Shown: piece after piece, positions 1-8,115 of the stretch
Layout: each line of letters starts with the position of its first letter
Position numbering within the stretch: the stretch's first letter is position 1
Assembly: GCF_014649115.1 (NCBI RefSeq)
Contig: NZ_BMSK01000016.1
Location: forward strand, 124,572 to 188,571
Source of the DNA: Streptomyces eurythermus
GTDB lineage: Bacteria; Actinomycetota; Actinomycetes; Streptomycetales; Streptomycetaceae
Reading direction: 5' to 3'
DNA length: 64,000 nucleotides
Made by a program: the position numbers and the translations under genes
Notes under the pieces: generated by a model
What the model was told of the DNA's origin: nothing
Databases searched by the model: none
Seen by the model: only the letters and a program-made list of their open reading frames with translations

Positions 1-2911
1 AGCCCACGTAGTCCGGGGAGGCGGTCTCCGGGGTGGCGAAGTAGGTGTCGAGCTTGTCGGCGAGGCCCTGCCGGCCGCCGTACAGGTTGGCCAGGCCCCG
101 GCTGTCCTGCGGGACGGTGAAGGCGTAGCCCCAGCCGTTGGTCTCGGTGTAGTCGTAGCCCCACACCCGCGGGTCGTACTTCGCGGAGTCCACGCGCCAG
201 CCGCCCTTGGCGTCCCGGCCCTGGAAGAAGCCCGCCCCGCTGTCGAACAGCTTCACGTAGTCGCGGGCGCGGTCGAGGAAGTACCGCGACTCCTCCTGAT
301 AGCGCCTCTCGCCCGTCTTCCTGTACAGCGCCTCGCCCATCTTCGCGATGCCGTAGTCGTTGACGTAGCCCTCCATCGCCCAGGACAGACCCTCGTGGGT
401 GTCGGTCGGGGTGTAGCCGAGGAAGGGGGAGGTGGCCATGCCCTTGCGGCCCACGCCCGGCGCGGGCGGGACGACGGTGGCGTTCTTCACGGCCGCCTCG
501 TACGCCGCCCTCGCGTCGAACTGCACGCCCTTGACGTAGGCGTCGGCGAAGGCCACGTCCGAGGAGGTGCCGGTCATCAGGTCCGCGTAGCCCGGGGAGG
601 ACCAGCGGGAGGTCCAGCCGCCGTCCTTGTACTGCTGCACGAACCCGTCGACCAGTTCCCCGGCCCGGGTGGGCGTCAGGAACGAGTAGGCGGGCCAGGT
701 GGTGCGGTAGGTGTCCCAGAAGCCGTTGTTGACGTACACCTTGCCGTCGACGATCTTCGCGCCGGTGTGCGTGGGGGTGTCCGGGCCCGGCATGGGGGAG
801 AACGGGGAGGCGTAGCGGTCCTCGCCGTCCACCTTCTCGAAGCCGGAGTTGGGGTACAGGTACAGCCGGTACAGACCGGAGTAGAGCGTGGTCAGCTGGT
901 CCTCGCTCGCGCCCTCCACCTCGACCTTGCCGAGCAGTTCGTCCCAGGCGTGCCGGGCGCGCGCCTTCACGGTGTCGAACGACGTGCCCTCGGGGATCTC
1001 CTGGCGCAGGTTCTCCCGCGCCTGGTCGACGCCGATCAGCGAGGTCGAAAGGCGCAGGGTGACGGTGCGGTCGGCGCCCGCGGCGAACCGCAGACGGCCC
1101 TTCACCCCGCTCGCCGCGCCGTCCGTCACCGGCTTGTCGAACTCGCCGTACACGAACAGCCGGGTGGCGCCCGTGGACAGGCCCGACTTCACGTCCGAGT
1201 AGCCGGTGACCCGCCCGTGCTCCTTGTCGAGGGTCAGCCCGGCCTGCTCGGTGACGTTGTCGAACAGCACGCTCGCGTCGTCGCCGGGGTAGGTGAAGCG
1301 CAGCACGGCCGCGTGGTCGGTCGGCGTCATCTCGGCCTTGAGACCGTTTTCGAACCGGACCCCGTAGTAGTAGGGCCGCGCGGTCTCGTTCTCGTGCCGG
1401 AAGGCCAGTGCGCGTGCCTCGCGGCCGGTGTCCGGGGTGCCGGCCGCGGCCGACGGCATCACCTGGAAGGTCTGCCGGTCGCCCATCCACGGGCTCGGCT
1501 CATGGCTCGCGCTGAACGCCTGGATCGTCGGCAGGTTGTCCGCGTTGTTCGCGCGCGCGTACTCGTACAGCCAGCTCAGCGAGGACGCGTTGGTCACCGG
1601 CGTCCAGAAGTTGAAGCCGTGCGGCACGGCGGTCGCCGGGAAGGTGTTGCCGCGCGAGAAGCTGCCGCTGGAGTGGGTGCCGCGGGTGGTCAGCGCGTAG
1701 TCCGCCAGGTGTGCCTTCGGCCTGGCCGGTGCGACCGGCTTCAGGGACACGTCGTCCAGCCAGCCGCGGAACTTCGCCGGGCCGCCCGGGGAGTCGTAGG
1801 CCACCAGGATCCGGTCGACGGTCTTCCCGGCCGCCACCGATCCGATCCGCGCGGTCACGTTGTTCCACTGGTTGACGTACAGCGCCTTCGCCGCGCCCTG
1901 CCCGCGCGGGGAGAGCGGGAAGCCGTGCTGGTCCAGGGCGCCCAGGTCGCTGAGGTAGGTGCCGTCGGTGAAGGCCAGGTCGACGGAGACGTGGGTGGCG
2001 TCGTAGTCGCGGTCGCCGTCGGCCATCGACGGGAAGATCCGGTAGGCCAGTTCGGTGTCGCGGCCGACCCGCACGTTCACGTCGAAGACCTTGTTGGAGG
2101 AGTGGGCGCGGCCGTCCGCGGTGTGCCGGCCGGCGTAGCGCAGGGCCCGCTTTCCGGTGAACCCGGCCCGCGCCTTGGCGGTCGGGGAGCCGCTGGGCCC
2201 CTTGTCCACCAGGGTCAGCATGTCCTGTGGCACCGGCCCGCCGCCGCCTCCGGTGGCGAACTGCACATCGGCGAGCTGGAGGATGTCCGGGGCGCCGTTG
2301 TTGCGCGTCACCTCCAGCCGGAAGTGCTGGTAGACGGCCGGTTCGGCCAGGTCGTACGACTTGGTCAGATACCGCTCGGAGAAGGCCTCGCCCGAGCGGG
2401 TGTCGAGCGTCGTCCAGTGCGTGCCGTCGGCGGAGCCCTTCAGGGTCCAGTCCCTCGGGTCGCGCTCGGCGTAGTCGTTGGCCGAGGTGAGCGCGTACGT
2501 CCGCAGGCTCACCGGCTTGTCCAGGTCGAACTCCGCCCAGCCGGACGGCTCGAAGGTCAGCCACTTGGTGCCGGGCTCGCCGTCGGCCAGGTTCTCCTTG
2601 ACCTCGCCGGCGCCCGCGTTCTCGCCGCCGGCCCGGACCTCGGTGACATGGTCGGTCACATTGCCCGGGATGCCGGTGCTGTAGCCGCCGTCGACGCCCG
2701 CCGCCCGCTTGCTCCCGTCCGGGCCGGTGTCCACGGTGTTCAGCCAGTCCGGCGCCGGCTCGCCCGCCTCGAACGAGGACGCGAACTCCCGGTCGGGCAC
2801 CGCGGGCCGGGCCGGCAGGGCGACCGCCGCGCCCTGTGCGCCGACGGCCATGACAAAGGCGGCCGTGAGGACGGCCGCCGGACCCCATCTGTGCCGAGTT
2901 CTCCGCTGCAT
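1..2911 (-). CDS. Secreted GH92 alpha-mannosidase, C-terminus cut by window edge
   Basis: The ATG at 2911 lies 10 nt after an AGGAGGGG site, and the frame stays open for 970 codons to the window edge. Residues 1 to about 32 look like a signal peptide (RR near the start, then an Ala-rich core). A discoidin/F5-8-type-C-like carbohydrate-binding region follows (about 70-220), then a jelly-roll-like segment. The GH92 catalytic region begins with GSFSRGNTFPATAVPHGFNF and continues to the edge. GH92 enzymes are calcium-dependent exo-acting alpha-mannosidases that trim mannans or N-glycans outside the cell. The gene diverges from the NgcEFG-like sugar importer and has a 12-bp operator-like palindrome just upstream. 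Family is well supported; linkage specificity is not visible. Only the last part of the catalytic domain is missing. Confidence 0.9.
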   Translation of the reverse strand, partial: MQRRTRHRWGPAAVLTAAFVMAVGAQGAAVALPARPAVPDREFASSFEAGEPAPDWLNTVDTGPDGSKRAAGVDGGYSTGIPGNVTDHVTEVRAGGENAGAGEVKENLADGEPGTKWLTFEPSGWAEFDLDKPVSLRTYALTSANDYAERDPRDWTLKGSADGTHWTTLDTRSGEAFSERYLTKSYDLAEPAVYQHFRLEVTRNNGAPDILQLADVQFATGGGGGPVPQDMLTLVDKGPSGSPTAKARAGFTGKRALRYAGRHTADGRAHSSNKVFDVNVRVGRDTELAYRIFPSMADGDRDYDATHVSVDLAFTDGTYLSDLGALDQHGFPLSPRGQGAAKALYVNQWNNVTARIGSVAAGKTVDRILVAYDSPGGPAKFRGWLDDVSLKPVAPARPKAHLADYALTTRGTHSSGSFSRGNTFPATAVPHGFNFWTPVTNASSLSWLYEYARANNADNLPTIQAFSASHEPSPWMGDRQTFQVMPSAAAGTPDTGREARALAFRHENETARPYYYGVRFENGLKAEMTPTDHAAVLRFTYPGDDASVLFDNVTEQAGLTLDKEHGRVTGYSDVKSGLSTGATRLFVYGEFDKPVTDGAASGVKGRLRFAAGADRTVTLRLSTSLIGVDQARENLRQEIPEGTSFDTVKARARHAWDELLGKVEVEGASEDQLTTLYSGLYRLYLYPNSGFEKVDGEDRYASPFSPMPGPDTPTHTGAKIVDGKVYVNNGFWDTYRTTWPAYSFLTPTRAGELVDGFVQQYKDGGWTSRWSSPGYADLMTGTSSDVAFADAYVKGVQFDARAAYEAAVKNATVVPPAPGVGRKGMATSPFLGYTPTDTHEGLSWAMEGYVNDYGIAKMGEALYRKTGERRYQEESRYFLDRARDYVKLFDSGAGFFQGRDAKGGWRVDSAKYDPRVWGYDYTETNGWGYAFTVPQDSRGLANLYGGRQGLADKLDTYFATPETASPDYVG

Positions 2912-2940
2912 CTACGGATTTCCCCTCCTGCGCCCCTTCG

Positions 2941-2952
2941 GACAACGTTGTC
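2941..2952. promoter_or_regulatory. Perfect palindrome GACAACGTTGTC, LacI-type operator candidate
   Basis: A 12-bp perfect inverted repeat with a central CG, 30 bp upstream of the GH92 ATG. The central CG and the ACAAC/GTTGT arms match the general form of LacI/GalR-family sites that control glycosidase genes in actinomycetes. No LacI gene lies in the window, so the cognate regulator would be elsewhere. Seen: the palindrome. Inferred: its role. Confidence 0.55.
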
Positions 2953-3142
2953 AGCTGCGGGCGCAGGAACCAGTAGGTGGTCAAGTGGCCCGTGATGTCA
3001 AGGGTGTTGACCGTGGCATTCAGGGAGTAATGTCGCGAATTTTTCCTGCGCGGCACGTGTCGCGGGCTCATATTTTCCGGCAGGTCTCAACTCGGAAAAG
3101 ACCGATGGGGAACCCTGCACTCGATCTTGTCCGCCGGGGTCA

Positions 3143-3158
3143 AGTGGACTATACCTGT
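3143..3158 (+). promoter_or_regulatory. DasR-responsive-element-like site upstream of ngcE
   Basis: AGTGGACTATACCTGT lies about 95 bp upstream of the NgcE start. It matches the known dre consensus form AGTGGTCTAGACCACT at 12 of 16 positions, including the TGG..CTA.ACC core. DasR is the GntR-family repressor of GlcNAc and chitin use in streptomycetes, which fits a GlcNAc/chitobiose transporter. Single-site inference only. Confidence 0.45.
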
Positions 3159-3252
3159 CGGCATTTCCCGCACGACCCTGCACGACCCGACCAGCGGTGC
3201 CGGCAAGGATCCGGTTCACCGCCTGAGTCCTGGAGAAGGCGAGGACTTGAGC

Positions 3253-4698
3253 ATGGGATCCACTGCGCACCACCGTGCCGAAGGTGTCGGCCGCCGCGAT
3301 CTGATCAAGCGCTCGGCGGCGCTCGGTCTGATCGCCACGCCGGGGATGGGCCTGCTGTCCGCCTGCGCCAGCAGCGGCGGCGACGGACAGGACAAAGCCG
3401 AGCAGGGCAAGAAGACCGCCAAGAACCCGCTCGGTGTCAATGACACCGCCGGGCTGGAATTCGTCCTCTTCGACGGCGGCTTCGGCAAGGAGTACGCCGA
3501 GGACGCGGTGAAGATCTACGAACACGACTTCCCCAAGGCCAAGGTGAGGTTCGCGGCCACCCAGAAGATCCAGTCCACCCTCCAGCCCCGCTTCAACCAG
3601 GGCACCCCGCCGGACCTCATCGACAACTCCGGCGCCGAACAGATGGACATGGGCGTCCTCGTCGGCAAGAACCAGCTCGCCGACCTCACCGCGCTGCTGG
3701 ACGCGCCGTCGTACGACGACCCCCGGAAGAAGGTCCGCGACACACTGCGCCCCGGCATCGTGGAGATGGGCCAGTTCGACGGCGACCCGGTCTGGATCCT
3801 GTACTACGCCTACACGGTCTACGGCGTCTGGTACTCGCAGAAGGCCCTGGACTCGCTGGACGCGGCGTACCCGGAGACCTGGGACGACATGCTCGCGCTG
3901 TGCGCCAAGGCCAAGAAGAGGGGCATCGCGGGCTGGACCTACGCGGGCAAGTACCCGTACTACATCCCCTTCTCGCTGTACCCGATGATCGGCAAGGTCG
4001 GCGGGCGCGAGGTGCTCGACGCCATCGACAACCTGGAGCCGAACGCCTGGAAGCACCCCGCGGTCAAGGCGTGCTTCGAGGCCTACTACGAGCTGTACAA
4101 GAAGGGCTACATCCTCCAGGGCACCCCGGGCCTGGACCACATCCAGTCGCAGACCGCGTGGGCCAAGGGCAAGGCGCTGTTCCTGCCGAACGGCTCCTGG
4201 GTGGAGAACGAATCGGCCAACGTCATCCCGCCCGACTTCGGCCTCGCCGTCTCCGCGCCCTCCGGCCTCGACGCCTCCGACAAGCTGCCGTTCGGCACCA
4301 TCTGGGCCTCCGGCGGCGAGCCCTTCATCGTCCCGGCCAAGGCGAAGAACGCCGAGGGCGGCATGGAGCAGCTGCGCATCATGCTCTCCGAGGCGTCCTC
4401 GAAGAACTTCACCGCCAAGGTGAAGTCGCTGACCGCGTTCAACGGCGGCACCTCCGGCATCACCCTCACCCCGGGCCTGAAGTCGGGTGTGGCGGCGCTG
4501 GAGAAGGCCGGGAGCAACGTGGTGAATCCCCGGCTGCAGGACTGGTACGTGCAGTTGCAGAAGGAGAAGATCGGGGTGTCCGGCCTCGGCGAGATGATGG
4601 CCGGCCGGCTCACCCCCGCCGAGGCGATCAAGAAGATCCAGTCGTTCGCCGACGAGGCGGCCAAGGACTCCTCCATCAAGCACTACAAGCACCAGTAA
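3253..4698 (+). CDS. ngcE: Sugar ABC transporter substrate-binding lipoprotein, NgcE-like
   Basis: An extracellular solute-binding lipoprotein of 481 residues that probably captures GlcNAc or N,N'-diacetylchitobiose. The ATG at 3253 follows a GGAGAAGG site. The N-terminus has a twin-arginine segment (GRRDLIKRSAALGLI) and a lipobox ending LLSAC near residue 37, so the mature protein would be anchored through Cys. Further in, TPPDLIDNSGAEQMD and the aromatic-rich YYAYTVYGVWYSQK stretch are the kind seen in carbohydrate-binding family 1 proteins. Two permease genes follow at 30 and 4 bp; as usual for this family, no ATPase is encoded here, so a shared MsiK-type ATPase is expected elsewhere. The ngcE name rests on recalled similarity and gene order. 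Confidence 0.85.
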   Translation: MGSTAHHRAEGVGRRDLIKRSAALGLIATPGMGLLSACASSGGDGQDKAEQGKKTAKNPLGVNDTAGLEFVLFDGGFGKEYAEDAVKIYEHDFPKAKVRFAATQKIQSTLQPRFNQGTPPDLIDNSGAEQMDMGVLVGKNQLADLTALLDAPSYDDPRKKVRDTLRPGIVEMGQFDGDPVWILYYAYTVYGVWYSQKALDSLDAAYPETWDDMLALCAKAKKRGIAGWTYAGKYPYYIPFSLYPMIGKVGGREVLDAIDNLEPNAWKHPAVKACFEAYYELYKKGYILQGTPGLDHIQSQTAWAKGKALFLPNGSWVENESANVIPPDFGLAVSAPSGLDASDKLPFGTIWASGGEPFIVPAKAKNAEGGMEQLRIMLSEASSKNFTAKVKSLTAFNGGTSGITLTPGLKSGVAALEKAGSNVVNPRLQDWYVQLQKEKIGVSGLGEMMAGRLTPAEAIKKIQSFADEAAKDSSIKHYKHQ

Positions 4699-4727
4699 TC
4701 CGGCACCCTGACAGCACCGGAGTGGCG

Positions 4728-5654
4728 ATGCGGCACGGCAAATACCGGTTCATCGTGGGGTTTCTGGCACTGCCCCTGGGACTGTACGCGCTCTTCGTGG
4801 TGTGGCCGTTCATCCAGTCCGTCTACTACTCGTTCACGGACTGGACGGGCCTCAGCCCCGATTTCAAGATGGTCGGGTTCGACAACTACGAAAGGATGCT
4901 CGACGACGGCATCTTCTGGAAGTCGTTGCGGCACAGTCTCCTGTTCGCTCTGGTGCTGCCGGTGGTGACGCTCGCCCTGGCGCTGTTCTTCGCCTTCATG
5001 ATCAATGTGGGCGGCCGGCGGAGGAAGGGCGGCCCCGCCATTTCCGGGGTGCGGGGCTCGGCCTTCTACAAAATCGTCTATTTCTTCCCGCAGGTCCTGT
5101 CGATCGCGATCGTCTCGCTGCTGTTCGCCTTCGCGTACAACCCGGACAGCGGAGCGATCAACTCGCTGCTGCGCGGCATCGGCCTCGACGGCGTGCAGCC
5201 GCTGTGGCTGGGCGATCCGGACCTGGCCCTGTGGTGTGTGATGGCGGTGCTCGTGTGGTCCACGGTCGGCTTCTTCGTGGTCCTGTTCTCCGCGGGCATG
5301 GCCTCGATCCCGGCCGAGCTGTACGAGGCGGCGCTGCTGGACGGCGCGAACCGGGCCACCACGTTCTTCCGCGTCACCCTGCCGCTGCTGTGGGACACCG
5401 TGCAGTCCGGCTGGGTCTACCTGGGCATCCTCGCCCTCGGCGCGGAGTCGTTCGCGGTCGTGCAGATCATGACGACCGGACCGGGCGGACCGGACTACTC
5501 GACCACCGTGATGGTCCTGTACGTGTACCAGAAGGCGTTCCGGGACGGTCAGGCCGCGTACGCCACCACCATCGGCGTCGCCCTGCTGGTCGTCACGCTC
5601 GCGTTCGCGGCGATCGTGATGCGGCTGGGCCGTCGCGAGCGGCTGGAGTTCTGA
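4728..5654 (+). CDS. ngcF: Sugar ABC transporter permease, NgcF-like
   Basis: The first inner-membrane permease of the importer, 308 residues, with about six membrane segments, the first at residues 7-27. The conserved EAA loop reads AELYEAALLDGANRATTFFR, which contacts the ATPase. ATG 4728 follows GGAG with a 5-nt spacer; an in-frame GTG at 4722 is a weaker choice. It starts 30 bp after ngcE and ends 4 bp before the second permease, so the three form one operon. MalF/UgpA-type family assignment is firm; the substrate is taken from the neighbour. Confidence 0.85.
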   Translation: MRHGKYRFIVGFLALPLGLYALFVVWPFIQSVYYSFTDWTGLSPDFKMVGFDNYERMLDDGIFWKSLRHSLLFALVLPVVTLALALFFAFMINVGGRRRKGGPAISGVRGSAFYKIVYFFPQVLSIAIVSLLFAFAYNPDSGAINSLLRGIGLDGVQPLWLGDPDLALWCVMAVLVWSTVGFFVVLFSAGMASIPAELYEAALLDGANRATTFFRVTLPLLWDTVQSGWVYLGILALGAESFAVVQIMTTGPGGPDYSTTVMVLYVYQKAFRDGQAAYATTIGVALLVVTLAFAAIVMRLGRRERLEF

Positions 5655-5658
5655 ACCG

Positions 5659-6588
5659 ATGAAGACGACCGAGACCCCCGCCCCGCCGCCGGCCGAGTCC
5701 GGCGCCACGGTCCACAAGACGGACCGGCACCCGGCCGCGCGCCGGCCCTCCGGCCGGCAGCGGGAGGGGACCGTCCTCAACGTCTTCTCCCACGGCGTCC
5801 TCGTGATCTGGGCGATCATGGTGGTCATGCCGTTGGTGTGGGCGGTGATGACCTCCTTCAAGGACGACGGCTCCATCTTCGGCTCGCCCTGGTCCCTGCC
5901 GGACCGGCTGCACTTCGACAACTGGGCCCGGGCCTGGACCGACGCCCATATGAGCGACTACTTCCTGAACACCGTCCTGGTGGTCGGCGGCTCGCTCGTC
6001 GGCACCCTGGTGCTCGGCTCGATGGCGGCCTATGTGCTGGCCCGGTTCGACTTCCCGGGCAACCGCTTCGTCTACTACCTGTTCGTCGGCGGCATGAGCT
6101 TCCCGGTCATGCTCGCGCTGGTCCCGCTGTTCTACGTCGTGAACAACATGGGCCTGCTGAACACGATCCACGGCCTGATCCTGGTCTACATCGCCTACTC
6201 GCTGCCGTTCACGGTGTTCTTCCTCACGGCGTTCTTCCGCACCCTGCCCACATCGGTGGCGGAGGCGGCCTTCGTGGACGGCGCTTCGCACACGCGTACG
6301 TTCTTCCAGGTCATGCTGCCCATGGCCAAGCCCGGCCTGATCAGCGTGGGCATCTTCAACTTCCTCGGCCAGTGGAACCAGTACATGCTGCCCACGGTCC
6401 TGAACACCGACCCGGACAAGAAGGTGCTCACCCAGGGACTCGTCCAGCTCGCGGTCAGCCAGGGCTACAAGGGCGACTGGTCCGGTCTGTTCGCGGGCCT
6501 GGTCATGGCGATGCTGCCGGTGCTCGCGGCGTACATCGTCTTCCAGCGGCAGGTGGTGCAGGGACTGACCGCGGGGGCGCTGAAGTAA
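5659..6588 (+). CDS. ngcG: Sugar ABC transporter permease, NgcG-like
   Basis: The second permease, 309 residues, with a long Pro/Arg-rich cytoplasmic N-terminal tail (about 1-40) and then six predicted membrane segments. Its EAA loop is VAEAAFVDGASHTRTFFQ. It pairs with the upstream permease as a MalF/MalG-type heterodimer. It is the last gene of the operon, and a stable hairpin follows 40 bp downstream. The cognate ATPase is absent from the window, typical of Streptomyces oligosaccharide importers served by a shared MsiK. Confidence 0.85.
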   Translation: MKTTETPAPPPAESGATVHKTDRHPAARRPSGRQREGTVLNVFSHGVLVIWAIMVVMPLVWAVMTSFKDDGSIFGSPWSLPDRLHFDNWARAWTDAHMSDYFLNTVLVVGGSLVGTLVLGSMAAYVLARFDFPGNRFVYYLFVGGMSFPVMLALVPLFYVVNNMGLLNTIHGLILVYIAYSLPFTVFFLTAFFRTLPTSVAEAAFVDGASHTRTFFQVMLPMAKPGLISVGIFNFLGQWNQYMLPTVLNTDPDKKVLTQGLVQLAVSQGYKGDWSGLFAGLVMAMLPVLAAYIVFQRQVVQGLTAGALK

Positions 6589-6628
6589 CCCCGGCCGGCG
6601 GGCGGGGCCACACCCCGTGATTGCTCGT

Positions 6629-6665
6629 GCGCACACCGTCCCGGCGGATCCGGGGCGGTGTGCGC
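6629..6665 (+). terminator. Hairpin terminator after the ngc operon
   Basis: GCGCACACCG at 6629-6638 pairs perfectly with CGGTGTGCGC at 6656-6665, and CCC/GGG near the loop can extend the stem. There is no U-tract, as is common in Streptomyces. It separates the ngc operon from the ROK regulator. Confidence 0.6.
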
Positions 6666-6794
6666 CGCCGTGCCCGGGTACCCGGAAACGGTTCAACCTC
6701 TTGACGTGAGTCGCCCCGAACGGCTCAGCTTAGAGTTCACTAGTTGGACATACACGGGGCCTCGCCGAAGCGGCCCCGCGCTCAGGAGGTCGTC

Positions 6795-7994
6795 GTGGAG
6801 ACTCCAGGGTCGCAGTCGTCACTGCACCGGGCCAACCTGGAGCGGGTGGTCCGGGCCGTACGACTGGCCGGGTCCCTCACCCAGGCGGAGATCGCGCGGA
6901 CGACCGGGCTGTCCGCGGCCACCGTCTCCAATATCGTGCGGGAACTGAAGGACGGCGGAACCGTCGAGGTCACCCCCACGTCGGCGGGCGGGCGGCGGGC
7001 CCGCAGCGTCAGCCTGAGCGGGGACGCCGGCATCGTGATCGGGGTCGACTTCGGGCACACCCATCTGCGGGTCGCGGTCGGCAACCTCGCCCACCAGGTG
7101 CTCGCCGAGGAGGCCGAGCCGCTGGACGTCGACGCCTCCGCCGACCAGGGCTTCGACCGGGCCGAACAGCTGGTCAACCGCCTCGTCGCGGCGACCGGCG
7201 TGGACCGGACCAAGGTGGCCGGCGTCGGCCTCGGCGTGCCCGGCCCGATCGACGTCGAGTCCGGCACCCTCGGCTCCACCGCGATCCTGCCCGGCTGGGG
7301 CGGCACCAAGCCCGCCGAGGAGCTGCGCGAGCGGCTCGGCGTACCCGTGCACGTGGACAACGACGCCAACCTCGGCGCCCTCGGCGAACTGGTCTGGGGC
7401 AGCGGCAAGGGCGTGCGCGACCTGGCCTACATCAAGGTCGCCAGCGGTGTCGGCGCCGGTCTGGTGATCGACGGCAAGATCTACCGGGGCCCGGGCGGCA
7501 CGGCCGGCGAGATCGGGCACATCACCCTGGACGAGTCCGGACCGGTCTGCCGCTGCGGCAACCGCGGCTGTCTGGAGACCTTCGCGGCGGCGCGCTATGT
7601 GCTCCCGCTGCTCCAGCCCAGCCACGGCCCCGACCTGACCATGGAGGGCATCGTCCGGCTGGCCAGGGACGGCGACCCGGGCTGCCGCCGGGTGATCGCC
7701 GACGTCGGCCGCCACATCGGCAGCGGAGTGGCCAACCTCTGCAATCTGCTGAACCCGAGCCGGGTGGTCCTCGGCGGCGACCTCGCCGAGGCCGGGGAGC
7801 TGGTGCTCGGGCCGATCAGGGAGTCCGTCGGCCGCTACGCCATCCCCAGCGCCGCCCGTCAACTGTCCGTTCTCCCCGGGGCACTTGGCGGCCGGGCCGA
7901 GGTCCTCGGCGCGCTCGCCCTCGCCCTCAGCGAGATGGGTGATTCCACCCTTTTGGACGGAGCCCTGCAGGTCACGGCGCCTGCCTTCACTTAG
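6795..7994 (+). CDS. ROK-family transcriptional regulator, Rok7B7-like
   Basis: A DNA-binding ROK protein of 399 residues. The N-terminal winged helix-turn-helix (about 10-75) contains TQAEIARTTGLSAATVSNIV. The sugar-kinase-like ROK domain follows, with the phosphate-loop-like VDFGHTHLRVAVG. The ROK zinc motif is CRCGNRGCLE. GTG 6795 was chosen because AGGAGGT sits 4 nt upstream; a longer reading from 6744 would place that site inside the gene. It sits between a GlcNAc-type and a xylose-type transporter. In S. coelicolor the equivalent gene, Rok7B7, controls xylose transport, carbon catabolite control and antibiotic production. Orthology is inferred from recalled gene order. Confidence 0.88.
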   Translation: METPGSQSSLHRANLERVVRAVRLAGSLTQAEIARTTGLSAATVSNIVRELKDGGTVEVTPTSAGGRRARSVSLSGDAGIVIGVDFGHTHLRVAVGNLAHQVLAEEAEPLDVDASADQGFDRAEQLVNRLVAATGVDRTKVAGVGLGVPGPIDVESGTLGSTAILPGWGGTKPAEELRERLGVPVHVDNDANLGALGELVWGSGKGVRDLAYIKVASGVGAGLVIDGKIYRGPGGTAGEIGHITLDESGPVCRCGNRGCLETFAAARYVLPLLQPSHGPDLTMEGIVRLARDGDPGCRRVIADVGRHIGSGVANLCNLLNPSRVVLGGDLAEAGELVLGPIRESVGRYAIPSAARQLSVLPGALGGRAEVLGALALALSEMGDSTLLDGALQVTAPAFT

Positions 7995-8000
7995 AGAACG

Positions 8001-8018
8001 GATGGCACCGTTGCCATC
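8001..8018. promoter_or_regulatory. Inverted repeat upstream of xylF, operator candidate
   Basis: GATGGCA and TGCCATC form perfect 7-bp arms around a CCGT spacer. The site begins 6 bp after the ROK stop and lies about 100 bp upstream of xylF, in front of a TTGACG -35-like hexamer at 8037. It may bind the adjacent ROK regulator or another sugar regulator, but it could also act as a weak terminator of the ROK gene. Confidence 0.45.
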
Positions 8019-8115
8019 TCGTTAAGGATTTACTTCTTGACGTCGCACGTGTGGCCGAGTTGACTTCCAGCCACCTCGGCCGCAACGACGCGGCCTCGTC
8101 AGGGAGGTTTCTCAA

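Larger units (their letters stand above)
2912..3252. other. Divergent intergenic region, GH92 / ngcE
   Basis: This 341-bp spacer between divergent genes holds no convincing gene. It carries a LacI-type palindrome close to the GH92 start and a DasR-like site upstream of ngcE. The 10-mer GGTCAAGTGG occurs twice, at 2979-2988 and 3138-3147. The spacer is visibly less GC-rich than the neighbouring genes, as expected for a double promoter region. Confidence 0.6.

Noticed and set aside
395..2995. 866-codon open frame on the plus strand opposite the GH92 gene
   Set aside because: The minus strand encodes a recognisable GH92 protein with signal peptide and domains. The plus frame is Val/Gly/Arg-rich without any motif, the usual shadow of a high-GC gene.
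6701..6736. TTGACG/TAGAGT as the ROK gene promoter
   Set aside because: The two hexamers are 24 bp apart, too far for a normal promoter; only the -10 could be real.
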